Assembly (NCBI GenBank): GCA_023231475.1
Contig: JALJEE010001721.1
Span: forward strand, 1-24,983
From: Seison nebaliae
Lineage: Eukaryota > Rotifera > Pararotatoria > Seisonacea > Seisonidae
Length of the DNA: 24,983 bases
Direction of reading: 5' to 3'
In this document: one piece after another, positions 10,908 through 21,200 of the stretch
How the letters are laid out: the number at the start of each line of letters is the position of its first letter
How positions within the stretch are numbered: the stretch's first letter is position 1
Notes under the pieces: generated by a model
What the model was told of the DNA's origin: nothing
Databases searched by the model: none
What the model saw: the letters and a program-made list of their open reading frames with translations, nothing else
Program-made: the position numbers and the translations under genes

Positions 10908-12227
10908 ATGATGAACGAACGTCCTACACGATTCTGGCTAAAATATGCTGATTCAACTGGCAATACCGTCTACGAACCGGTTCTTCGTAGAAAATTGAAA
11001 AACGCTGGAACGAAATTTACACCGAAAAAGAAAGATATGATGAAAATAAATTACAATGATATTGTTTCCCCATCTGGCGACTCCTTACGAGGAATAAGTG
11101 ATAGTTTGTCCAAGTCAGAAGATATGAACATCAATGAGAAATCTGCAGAAATTATCATCGTCCAATATTTCTACAATAGAGGAACACAAACCGAAGAAAA
11201 ATTTTTCCGTAAATTTCCAAAAGAAACTCATGTCAAAAATGTAAGACGCTCACCAATACAACCAACTCAGAATCAGAATCATTCGAGATCAAATGTGAGA
11301 GATATGGATATTCAGACAGAATATTATAAACCAAAAGATACTTCTTCATTCTTACTTAAGACAACTAACGATTACACGTCAAATAATCCTGTGACGAATG
11401 ATCATAATCCATATCAGCCATTGAATATAAGGACTGACAAATTTAGGAAACCTGTTGGAAAGATCAATAAGATTAAAGATGAAACAACGACGAATGTATC
11501 GACAGATGATATAATGAAACTGTTGGACAATTTAATCAAGAAAAGTCAATCAACGAAGACACCAGCGAATGTGGAAATAACTAACGAAAACAATCCGAAT
11601 GAATTTAAAAATCTTTTCAAAGATTGTATGAAAATGAATATAATGATGATGGAAAAATTGGATGATAAGAGGAGAACAACAACAAATATTGATGAATTAT
11701 CATCTAGAAAGGAGAAATCTGATAATGATTTTACTAAAGATTTACATAACACATTTCGGATACAACGAAAACTGTCAATGTTAAAAGATCAATATAAATA
11801 TAATCCATTTATTTCTAGGTTTTCTCGTCATCGTCCTAATAATGTCTCGATTACTTATACAAGACCGAACCAACCATATTTTGCGCCTACAAAGACCAGT
11901 TTCAATAGCGAATGGTATGATTGTCTTCGTACTAGTGACAGTTCGCTCTCAATTAGATCATTCAATAAACGCAATACGTACTATAAAGAGAGAAACAAAG
12001 AACAAATAATAAACAGAATGAACAGAAGACCAAAATCAACTTTCAGGAATCAGTCCACAACTTCCCATGAATTACATCGACATAGTGACAATAATTATGG
12101 GGCAAGACGAAATAATTCTGAATGGATGACAATCCGTAGACCATTAAATGTCAATGTTGACCGATTGCCCAAACGAGCAACGTCTACAATTATTCATCAG
12201 AATCACCATAATCGTCAACATAATTGA
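10908..12227 (+). CDS. Basic, disordered protein with LC8-type motifs, function unknown
   Basis: An intronless 439-codon frame beginning MMNERPTRFWLKYAD. Only the first 35 or so residues look as if they could fold. The rest is rich in Asn, Lys, Arg, Ser and Thr, with a His/Asn-rich end (HQNHHNRQHN). Residues 91-95 read RGTQT, matching the (K/R)xTQT consensus bound by dynein light chain LC8/DYNLL. A second, weaker copy, DIQTE, lies at 134-138. The region around 198-290 has charged, possibly helical stretches. No enzyme or membrane signature is visible. Codon use resembles VPS41 and there is a poly(A) signal downstream, so this is probably a real gene. A scaffold or cytoskeletal adaptor is a guess from the motif alone. 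Confidence 0.75.
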   Translation: MMNERPTRFWLKYADSTGNTVYEPVLRRKLKNAGTKFTPKKKDMMKINYNDIVSPSGDSLRGISDSLSKSEDMNINEKSAEIIIVQYFYNRGTQTEEKFFRKFPKETHVKNVRRSPIQPTQNQNHSRSNVRDMDIQTEYYKPKDTSSFLLKTTNDYTSNNPVTNDHNPYQPLNIRTDKFRKPVGKINKIKDETTTNVSTDDIMKLLDNLIKKSQSTKTPANVEITNENNPNEFKNLFKDCMKMNIMMMEKLDDKRRTTTNIDELSSRKEKSDNDFTKDLHNTFRIQRKLSMLKDQYKYNPFISRFSRHRPNNVSITYTRPNQPYFAPTKTSFNSEWYDCLRTSDSSLSIRSFNKRNTYYKERNKEQIINRMNRRPKSTFRNQSTTSHELHRHSDNNYGARRNNSEWMTIRRPLNVNVDRLPKRATSTIIHQNHHNRQHN

Positions 12228-14490
12228 AATTAGTCAAAATTACGCGAAAATTATTCTATCATCACCCTCTGGAAATGATGATGATCATCATCGTAAATCT
12301 CGCAACAACTTTAAATAACAATCCACTATAAATAACAATCAATAACGACGATACAATTCTGTGACAGTATTGTTTAAAGATTTGCCACGGCGGAAGTAAT
12401 GAACAATAAAATAAATTATTCTTAATTTTATATTTTTGTCTGTGCTTCGAAATGTTTCAATTCCTGATTACAAGTAGTTCAAAATACTGATGAGCTGATG
12501 TTAAGAAAAAAAGATAATTTACATAATCCAAATGAACCTCCAGCGATTTGTGTATGCAAATATCGAGAGTAAGATGTTCATTCACTAACGAAGGAATTAC
12601 TGTACGAATTTAACCTTGAATTATCTCTCTCCCTCTTATTCATCATTCTATTAGATAGATAATTCATTCCATTCTATTTCAAATCTCCATTTCGGACATA
12701 ATAAAATGATGTTTCCATTCACTTATATAAGTACGAAAATTCATTTCTCTTTCGATGTGTTATCATGATTGGAAATTCATGAATATTCCATCGCATTAAG
12801 CACAAAAGAAAAATAGAAAAGTATCAATTTAGTTGACAAGTTCTAAAGTTTGAAACCAAAGTTGCTCCGACCATTTATTGAGTCATAAATGTAATAGAAC
12901 TACGTCAACTGAGCAATGTTAATTGCATAATAATATCCTACTTAATATAATTACTATTGAGAGTTCTCGAAATAAATTTATCATATCAATATAAGTAATA
13001 AAAAGATATATATTTCTCGTATACGTATACAGAACAATATGGATGTCTATTTCGTAACCATAAAGAAGATTTGGTCCTTTCTCCATCAATATGTCAATCC
13101 TTTATGAAATCTATAAACATTGACTAACTAACGGCAATAACATTCTCTTTTATTAGTTTTCTTGTTTAAAATCCATTATTCAATTTGAAGTTTTTTACTA
13201 ATTCTGACAGTAAATCATTAGAGAAAATAAATACAATGTAGCAAAATTTTCGGGAGCTGGAAATAGAGCTGAAGTTTAAGATAATACAAAATTTATGTAC
13301 AAAATGAAAATTAAAGATAGATCAATGTTGTAAGTTGAAGGAAATATCCTTCAAGAATTCTGTCAAAAGCTCATGATTAATGCAAACTGCAGTTTCCAAT
13401 ATTCCAATAAATTGTTTACATTATTTCAATGTATTTAATTCGATGAATAAATATATATGTTAATCAAATATTATATTAATAGAATTAGACAGTTTTTACT
13501 CGAAAAAAGTAAAGTAAAATTTAGTTATTTTTATATTTTTTAAAATTTCATGCGAATATTCTAAAACAAATCAAAAAACTATAAGAAAAATCCAAAATTT
13601 TTAATACTACTCAAATTAGTATTTATATAGTCTACTTTCCTTACTACAAGTGATAATGAAATCATTTAAGAACGAACTTTTATAAAGCCAAACAACGAAA
13701 ACCATATAAAGGATATCGCTGACCGAATATGCTATGTAAAAACGACTTTTTATTATGAATAATGTCACCTAACAGTTTCGTAAGTTAAATTTTACTTTGA
13801 CAGTTTAAATTTCATACCAAGCACCACATTTAACGATCATTGAGATCAATGCACTTTTTTTTTGTTCCAAATCTATTGTATTGGGGAACTTTTACTAATT
13901 ATCTATGTGGAAGATTTATAGAAATAGATGAATGTTGTTAATGATACTTCAGTGGATGAAATTAACTTAACGTATTAATATGTATTAATCTTTCTTACTC
14001 TGTTAGTTCTAACAACAAAAGTAGTTATTAGTTTAGTTCTTTTTTTCGGTTTAGTTATTACATCTTCTATCGTATTATACTTCTATCGAGTAGGTGATTC
14101 TTTTATTATCTAGACACATTTGCATAATTAAAAGTTGCCATGCGCATATTAACTCAAGTTTAATTAGTTTCACTCTCTATCTTAAATAATCATTACCTGC
14201 GCATGTGAAATGAACAGAATTGCACATTTATATCATTATGTATATAAACATTTTCGGATAAGGAGAATTATGTTTAAATAATTTCAGTTTAGTGTAGAAT
14301 GATGCATATGATATATCTTTATAAATCTAGATAAATTATACTTCCACTCATTCGTTTGAAATAAGAAAAAATAGAAGGTGATCTTATTTCGTTTCAATCA
14401 ATCCTACAAGATATAAATCATATAAAAATATGATTCGGATAGATAAATTTCATTTTGTATTATTGGTTTAATAAAATTAAAATCGTTTTC
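12228..14490. other. Long intergenic region, no gene seen
   Basis: About 2.26 kb, strongly AT-rich, with stop codons in all frames and no plausible exon chain. It holds the poly(A) signal of the upstream gene (AATAAA, 12405-12410), a perfect 16-nt palindrome GATGATGATCATCATC (12277-12292) and a 12-nt palindrome GTATACGTATAC near 13020. I saw no tRNA or transposon in it. Confidence 0.55.
12405..12410 (+). terminator. Poly(A) signal AATAAA (LC8-motif gene)
   Basis: AATAAA lies about 180 nt after the stop of the 439-aa gene and is the first such hexamer downstream of it. Confidence 0.5.
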
Positions 14491-14499
14491 ATGGGATGA
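14491..14499 (+). promoter_or_regulatory. Two-codon upstream ORF overlapping the next start
   Basis: ATG GGA TGA: the stop codon overlaps the main ATG at 14496 (ATGA overlap). If the mRNA includes this ATG, most initiation on the main frame would need leaky scanning or reinitiation. Confidence 0.4.
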
Positions 14500-15015
14500 A
14501 CAAGACAGAATATAGTGAACAATATATAAGTAATGGGACAAACGTATTTAAAAATGCATACATTGAGACCAGACGTATAAAACGAAATTTACAAGTGAAA
14601 AATTTTAACCACACTCCTTTCGGGTCTGAAGTTTGGGATGTTTCTCATCATGAACCCGTTCGACCGACAGTAAGATCGACAAAAACAGCCCAAAACCAGA
14701 AGAAAGATGAAAATGAACCTTCTGCATCATTACCTCCCGCGATCAAAGCTTCAAATACCGAAATTGTTCCAAAATGTCCTATAAGGCCGGTAAGTGCTGC
14801 CCAAAGAGGAATAGGTTTGATTTTCCCCAATCCATTTCTTTCAATTATATATTCATCTATTTTTAGATTTATCAAATTGTTATTATAAAAAAATCACCCC
14901 AAATTCACCAATTTTTAGGAGACCTCCATTTGCTAATTATGGAGGTGGCAATAACAACAAAACATGTTCAGATAAGAAGTCACATTCACTCTTTGTTCAA
15001 CCTAAAATAAAGTAA
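14496..15015 (+). CDS. Small hypothetical protein, two exons
   Basis: Exons 14496-14814 and 14867-15015 join across a 52-nt intron (GTTTGA...TAG) to 155 aa. The protein starts MNKTEYSEQYISNGTN, passes through SEVWDVSHHEP, KCPIRPVSAAQRG and RRPPFANYGGGNNN, and ends FVQPKIK. It is polar, basic and proline-containing, with no signal peptide or membrane segment. A strong-looking GTAAGT at 14790 is not used in this model because no acceptor keeps the frame; GTTTGA at 14815 does. AATAAA at 15006-15011 overlaps the end of the coding sequence, and the next ATG is only 61 nt past the stop. The family is not recognised. Coding status is supported by frame preservation through the intron and by codon composition. 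Confidence 0.65.
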
Positions 15016-15076
15016 TTCATTTTCTTTTTCATTTTTTTTCTTTTCTTGTTTATTGTTTGTTAATTATTAAAATTTT

Positions 15077-15780
15077 ATGTCAACTAATAAATCTACTTAT
15101 GATACCGATTATGGAGCAGCACATATTCGAGTTGCAAGAAATCTTATGAACAACTTCGAATCATATTGCAAAGAAAATGATGCTCAATTAGTAAATGAAA
15201 GATGTAAATCTCTCTATAATAGCCCAGCTAATCATTTTCGGAAGAAATGTTCGGGACAACCCGATCTAACTAAATTTAAGTTAACCTGAACATTTTTCGT
15301 TTTTAGAATTTTATTCGATTAAATTAAAAAAGATATAATGATTTTGATAAACCTGCAAAGAAAGCTTGTATATGTCGTGCTGAATTTTATAGTTAATTGA
15401 AATTTAATTTTTTTACTTAATTATATATTTCTTCTTAACTTAATAGATTATGAAAGAAGGTTTTATTTTATCCAATATCATTATAAATTGTTAATCATAA
15501 AACAATCTTCTTCGATAGAATTTTAGATGCCGCTACTAAAAATAGATGTTATTCGAGAAGGAAATCAGATTTAATTCCAATAAAAAATTTCCAATTTCGA
15601 TCTTCCAGTGGTTCAACTAGACCGTCAAAACTATACAGTCGAAATTCTGGTCGTAGTAGCTTTCCTATGCCACCAACGATTAGTAGTGCTTCTAATTCTG
15701 TTACTTCATTATCTAGAAATGTAATCCCAGTCTCGGCACCATGCCCTCCAAAAAAGAATTGTAGTCACCATATCATATAA
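15077..15780 (+). CDS. Small hypothetical Cys/Ser-containing protein, three exons
   Basis: Exons 15077-15279, 15333-15391 and 15527-15780 give 171 aa. Introns are 53 nt (GTTAAC...AAG) and 135 nt (GTTAAT...TAG). It starts MSTNKSTYDTDYGAAHIRVA, includes NHFRKKCSGQPDLTKF, a short middle exon encoding a KACICRAEFY segment, then a Ser/Arg-rich end with PVSAPCPPKKNCSHHII. Nine cysteines are scattered along it, with no known domain, signal peptide or membrane helix. Reading straight through the first intron would end the protein at 70 aa. The gene begins 61 nt after the stop of the preceding small gene on the same strand, so shared transcription is possible. AATAAA follows at 15836-15841. Confidence 0.62.
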
Positions 15781-16606
15781 TAAATGGATTTAAGTAAATA
15801 GATTTAATGTATTTAAATCGAGTTTAAGTGCAAATAATAAATGTTGATTAACATTATAATTCCGAATTTTGTTCTTAATAAAATGTACATTGTTGACGAC
15901 TATCAATTCATAATCAATGATACAAAAGAACAAAATATAAAATTAGAAAGAAAAAAATGTCAGAAAATAATGGAACAAAAGGATTATGATGATGAAAGAA
16001 AGAATAATCAAAAAAATTAGTGAATGAAAAAATTATGTTTGTTGATTATTATAATTATTAGAAATGATGTATATTCTAACAATGTATACTTAATCAACAG
16101 AAATATAATATTTGCCTTTTGTCCTACGGTGATATATCATTAGTTAATTTGGATGAATCACCAGTTCTACTGAAAGGCAATAATGTGCAATCAAATGTTG
16201 CTGATTTTCATATAAAACGATAAATTATATTGAATGTTCAAAAGAAAAAAAATATATAATTTATTTAAATAACAAACATAGGAAATAAGATAAGATATAT
16301 CAGAAGATACGATGAAACATTCTTAATTTATTCAAAAGAAAGTAAAAAAGATATAGTTAAAATTGTGAAGGAGTAAAAAAAGAATGTCAACACGAGTAAT
16401 TTTCACTACAGCACGAGGTCTCTTGCCGGATATATGTATATAGACATAGATTAAACATGAGAAGAAAATTTGGAAATGATGAAAAGGGAAATATTTGATT
16501 TTGAAAAGAATAATTATTTAAACTTTAGCTATACTCATGGAAGTCATATGAGTTTTATGCCAGTAATTCATATTTGATTAATATTCGAATTATTTACTTT
16601 AATTGT
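15781..16606. other. Spacer upstream of the glutathione peroxidase
   Basis: AT- and A-rich. It contains poly(A) signals for the upstream gene (15836-15841, and another near 15877) and several tiny frames. One at 16384-16443 encodes MSTRVIFTTARGLLPDICI, but I could not splice it in frame to the peroxidase. Otherwise nothing is seen. Confidence 0.5.
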
Positions 16607-17451
16607 ATGGCACGTTCGTCACCGATGAGTGTGTACATACTTTTAACTATATTCGGAATCGTTGTAGCCTATCTCTATTGTTTGCTTAACTATCTTCTTA
16701 TGCAATCATCTTCTCTTTCTAAACTTATTCGTAATTTTTATACAGTTTCATTTTCCAAATATCAACGACCTAAAATGGCATCTTCGTTCGACGTAAACTT
16801 GCTGGACAGAAATCCCTCCAGTCCACCCAACAGTCGATCAATATTCGAGTTTTCTGCATATGACATTGACGATAATATTGTCGATTTAAAAAAATATGCG
16901 GGAAAGGTAACGTTGATCGTAAATGTGGCGAGTAAATGAGGATTGACTGATGTCAATTATACTGAACTCAGTATGCTTGACGTCAAGTATCGTGAGAGAG
17001 GTCTACAAATTCTTGCATTCCCTTGCAATCAGTTCGGAGGACAAGTTACATATTTTTTCTCACAAATTCTTTTTTCAAAGTTCGAAGGAACCTGGAGATG
17101 CAGAAACGATCAAAAATTTCATAAAAAAATATAACGTTGAATTCGACATGTTTCACAAAATTGATGTAAATGGAAAGAATGCTCATCCATTATTCTCATT
17201 CTTGAAAAATAAAAAAAAAGGGACACTTATCGAGTTAGATAGTTTATTTGAAAATTCTAATGATCATTTTCTATCGATTAAGTGCTATTAAATGGAATTT
17301 TTCAAAATTTCTTTGCGATAAAGACGGAATTCCTATTCAGCGATATGCGCCTCAACAATCCCCCAAAGTTCAACATTTCTTTTCAGCTTTTAACCAACTC
17401 TTTTATTCTTAGAAATTAATTCCAGATATAGAAAAATTATTAAATCAATAA
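16607..17451 (+). CDS. GPX: Selenocysteine glutathione peroxidase, GPx4-like
   Basis: Four exons, 16607-17044, 17088-17233, 17283-17367 and 17413-17451, give 235 aa if the in-frame TGA at 16937-16939 is read as selenocysteine (residue 111). Introns are 43, 49 and 45 nt. The enzyme reduces lipid and other hydroperoxides with glutathione or thioredoxin. The active-site context is NVASK[13 protein letters not shown], followed by [22 protein letters not shown], and [10 protein letters not shown]. This gives the Sec/Gln/Trp/Asn tetrad, with the Gln the last residue of exon 1. There is no oligomerisation loop, as in monomeric GPx4/PHGPx. ATG 16607 gives an N-terminal hydrophobic segment (about residues 9-31), suggesting signal-anchor or organelle targeting. 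ATG 16775 (AAAATGGC context) would give a 179-aa form of normal family length. A SECIS-like structure lies 122 nt after the stop. Confidence 0.9.
16937..16939 (+). other. Sec-encoding UGA codon
   Basis: TGA falls exactly at the peroxidatic position between NVASK and [10 protein letters not shown], where GPx proteins have Sec or Cys. The frame and strong similarity continue on both sides without a splice site, so this is a recoded codon and not a stop. Confidence 0.88.
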
Positions 17452-17561
17452 TGATGTCAATCAATAATTAACATTTAAAACAGTTTTATAATATCTTTTC
17501 TTTCTTTACTTATGTCGTTATGTTTTCATATCGATACATTACATCATTATGGAAATTTCAT

Positions 17562-17630
17562 TTCTATAAAATTATGATACGTATAACCAATAACTACTTG
17601 TAGATGGTTAATCGTTGAAATTATTTTCTC
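17562..17630 (+). promoter_or_regulatory. SECIS element candidate (form 2) in GPx 3' UTR
   Basis: The 5' core ATGA (17574-17577) faces TTGA (17615-17618), giving tandem G.A/A.G pairs (G17576.A17618, A17577.G17617) flanked by a T.T. Above it, ACG (17579-17581) pairs with CGT (17613-17615). After a small internal mismatch, TAACC(A) (17584-17589) pairs with (T)GGTTA (17605-17610). The apical part has unpaired AA at 17589-17590, 11 nt after ATGA, and a mini-stem CTA/TAG (17594-17603). Below the core, AATT at 17570-17573 can pair with AATT at 17619-17622. AATAAA at 17632-17637 follows. I folded this by hand. Confidence 0.75.
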
Positions 17631-17631
17631 T

Positions 17632-17637
17632 AATAAA
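17632..17637 (+). terminator. Poly(A) signal AATAAA (glutathione peroxidase)
   Basis: It lies just beyond the SECIS candidate, so the SECIS would be retained in the mature mRNA as Sec insertion requires. Confidence 0.55.
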
Positions 17638-18219
17638 TTCCTACTTAAATCAATAAACTAATTATTACATCATATTCCAACAAATAATTTTCATTCTATT
17701 CTACAAATTCTACAATAAGGAGATATTTAAAGAAAACTTATATCAGATAAGGGACAGAATTTCTAATTATAAGTCAAATATTTTACAGATATTTGAAATG
17801 GAAATAGTTTATAAATATCTTTATAATAATTTGAATTAATAATCTTAACTTAACAAATAGTTTAATTAGTTTCCGATTCATTTCCATGTAATTTCTTTGT
17901 TCATATTCCAATAAAATTTTCTTATCAATTTGGTTTCATCATCGTTGATGAAAATTTGCAGCTCATTTAGTTGTTTGTGGTGACTAATCGATGATTATAA
18001 TTGTTAATTAATTAATGATTAAAGATTATTGATGGAAAATGTCATGACAAAAGTGTTTTGTGGAGAATGTGATCCCCAAACATGATTTGGTTGGAGGTGG
18101 AGAATAAGATGATTTTGTGAAGTTTGAAGAAAAATGAATAAAGAATGATTGTTGGGGAAATTGTTAATTTCGATTCGATGGCTCGTAAGGTCAAAAAGGC
18201 AAAATTATAAATTGTAAGA

Positions 18220-21200
18220 ATGAATGGGGAAAATATTCGATTGGAGAGGGAACATATTGCCGAATTGATTCGAGATTATTACATTCCATATGTGGCCGTC
18301 ATTACCAGTTATGATGTGGAGCAATTGTGTCATAAGATGGGACGAAGTCTCATTCAACTACTTCAACCATACACTCCTATGAATTTGGATATCGACCGAT
18401 CATTCGATGAAGATATTTCTGTTGAATTTCAAACGATTAAGAGATCGCATACGTTAAAATTGAATAATTTCAATGTTCATCTTGTCGACATTTCGACAAT
18501 GGAGACGGTTGCACGTCGAAACTCTTTCCGACGTTATGGAAAAGACTCAAATAATGAGAAATCGAATGAAGAAGATGATAAATGTAACAATCAATATTGG
18601 TATTATGAATGGATGAAGAAAGAGTTGGAGAAACGATCATTGACATTGACGGATAATATTCCAACTCAAATGACAATGGAATCAATGGAATCTTTATTTA
18701 ATTCAGCAATCGCTTGTCTCTTTTTTGTGTCATCAGCACATTTGGAACCATTAGAGAAATTCAAAGAATTGGAGAAAATCGTCCAACAACATTATACGAC
18801 ATCAACGACAATATCACAAGTGGACACATCGAATCGAGTTGTGGGGAATGAACATGTCATCGATATGAATCCTCGACATCATCAACACACGTCATTCATT
18901 CAACCTCCGAATACGAATGAAGGTGGAACAAAAATCAAAAATGTTTTATGGTTCGATACTTTCCCAAATATTTATCGACATTTTATTCTCATTAATGACG
19001 ATGATGACGATCCGGAAGTGAAACATGATTTCCAAGAAAAATTTTTGAGAATTCAAACTTATTACACATTGACCAGTTGTTCACTACTTCATCTGAAGAC
19101 TAAACAAACATCTTCAATCGATAACTTTATCTCGTTAAGACGATTAATGTTAAATATTGTTTATCGTGGTCTCATTCCTTGGTGTGAAGTGAAGATGAAT
19201 TATTTGGCAAACGCCATCAAAACGGGAAGAGGTTTACAAAAATATTGGACGTCTGGAATGAAAAAGTTTTTTGCCGCCTCTTCTCGACAACGAATGTTAA
19301 GTGCTTGGACATCTGAATCGATATTGAATGATAATTCCAATTCCACGAACAATTTATCCAATTCATCAACATCACAATCATCATCGAATTTATCGTTGAG
19401 TTCCATCATCGGATTTCTTCCTCAAAACGATACGGCACCTGAATTAATGTTAAGAAGATTAGCCGATTTAGCGTTTATGTGTCAAGCTTACGAATTGGCA
19501 TTAGATAATTATAACACTCTCAGAAAAGAATTGAATGGTGGAACAACAGGAATTTGGTTTGCCAGTGTATTGGAGATGCAACCAATGGTGAAATTTATGT
19601 GCACAGTTTGTGGAAATGGTGGTTCGTCTTCTTTCTATAATACGAATGATCAGAATATGAATGATATATCAAAAACAATTGATGAATATGATAAGCGAAT
19701 TAACAATCCGAATATTATTGATATTCTCTCCAAGAAGTATGTAAGTCTAAAAGAATTACAATTATTCCTCACTCCCAAATCAGCTGCTTTATTCAATATG
19801 GAGAAATTGCCAGATTATAGTCCTGAAAATTATCGTACTGCATTACATTGTTATCAACAATTACGTATGTACAATCGATCGTTGTTATTGATGATTTTTG
19901 GTGGTGAAATATTAAAAAGTGAAAAATTTTATTTATCTGCTTCCGCTCTCTATCTTGATTTAGCCATGCAAGTGAACACGCAAAATATTCATGCAGCTCT
20001 TTTTCAAGAACAATCGGCCGTTTGTCAAATGAACATTTTGCCTGTAGGACGATTAAGAAAATATTCTTATTATATGGCTCTGGCAGCCCATCGATTTAAT
20101 AAGTGTGCAAATTATGAAGATGCATTACGTTGTTATCGATTATCTGCCCAATCGCATAAGAAGAGTTGTCAAAATTATCGATGGAAAATTTACAAGAAGA
20201 ATTCCATCCACTCCGAGAGAAGGAAAGATAATTGGAATTCCAAACAGAATTATTGTTATGAATCGATGACATCCATCTATCTGAAACGGAAAGAATTCCA
20301 TTTAGCTAAATTGAATTGTGAGAAGATTTTCGAATACGATTTGAAACTTTTTGAAACTAAAACGAAACAATTAGAATTCCTCAAATTATTTTTCCAACTT
20401 GTTCATGAAACTAATTCGGAAGAAATCATTTATCTTCCAAATATTTTCTATTTGGATCATCGTCTGATATACATTTATTCGTCGTCGACACATCCGATCG
20501 ATGAAAGTGATAAACGGATCGTTAGTATTCGTCGACATCGACATGATAAATTTGAAAATCAATTGAGAAAAATGGAATCATATTGTCTGGAATATCTTTT
20601 GGATTCGTGTCAAACTCAAATTTTCCATTATGCAAATGTCACCGATTCTGCTGTGAATGAGATTCCTGTCGATCTTTATTGTTATCACTCAATTAATGAG
20701 ATGTTCGATTTGAAATCATTCAATTCAGAAAAATCTTCCCAAACTTCTAATCTCTTATGGTTATATGCTGAAGAGGAGACATTTATTCAATTCACATTAG
20801 AAAATCGATTGAATGTTAATTTGGAATGTGAGAACTTTAAACTCCTTTACAATTTCGTATTAGATCCAAATACAATAGAAGAAGAAATAGAGAATCAAAT
20901 AAAAGTGGAATTTGAAGAGAATTCCTTAAATTTTGATGAGAATAATTCGAAGAATATTTTGAAATTACAAATGAATGCGAAGTCTTCCGGAAAATTATTT
21001 ATCGACGGAATCGAATTCCATTTATCATGGACTCATCAACAACAACGAGACACTATTCGTTGCAGATTGAAATTAAATTTTAATCGTCCACTCGTTTTCT
21101 TACCGAAACGAAACCGAGTGAGAATGACAGTTAATAATCAGTTTCATCATTCACCCCCGAATGGTCAATTGTTACATCTTGACGTGCAATTACAGAAGAA

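Larger units (their letters stand above)
17452..18219. other. GPx 3' UTR and TRAPPC8 upstream region
   Basis: Besides the SECIS candidate and the AATAAA at 17632, the stretch is AT-rich without coding frames. The last 150 nt before 18220 is purine-rich and probably holds the TRAPPC8 5' UTR. No core promoter element is distinguishable. Confidence 0.5.

Noticed and set aside
12277-12292. 16-nt perfect palindrome GATGATGATCATCATC
   Set aside because: It is built from a GAT/ATC simple repeat typical of AT-rich genomes; no function can be supported.
14790-14795. Textbook GTAAGT donor in the 155-aa gene
   Set aside because: No nearby acceptor keeps the frame with the second exon, whereas GTTTGA at 14815 does with a 52-nt intron.
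16384-16443. Presequence-like peptide MSTRVIFTTARGLLPDICI as a first GPx exon
   Set aside because: The available donor and acceptor phases lead to a stop before the peroxidase frame.
16943-17134. Continuous frame through the first GPx intron
   Set aside because: It leaves the GPx frame after FGGQ; removing 17045-17087 restores the conserved EPGDAET sequence.
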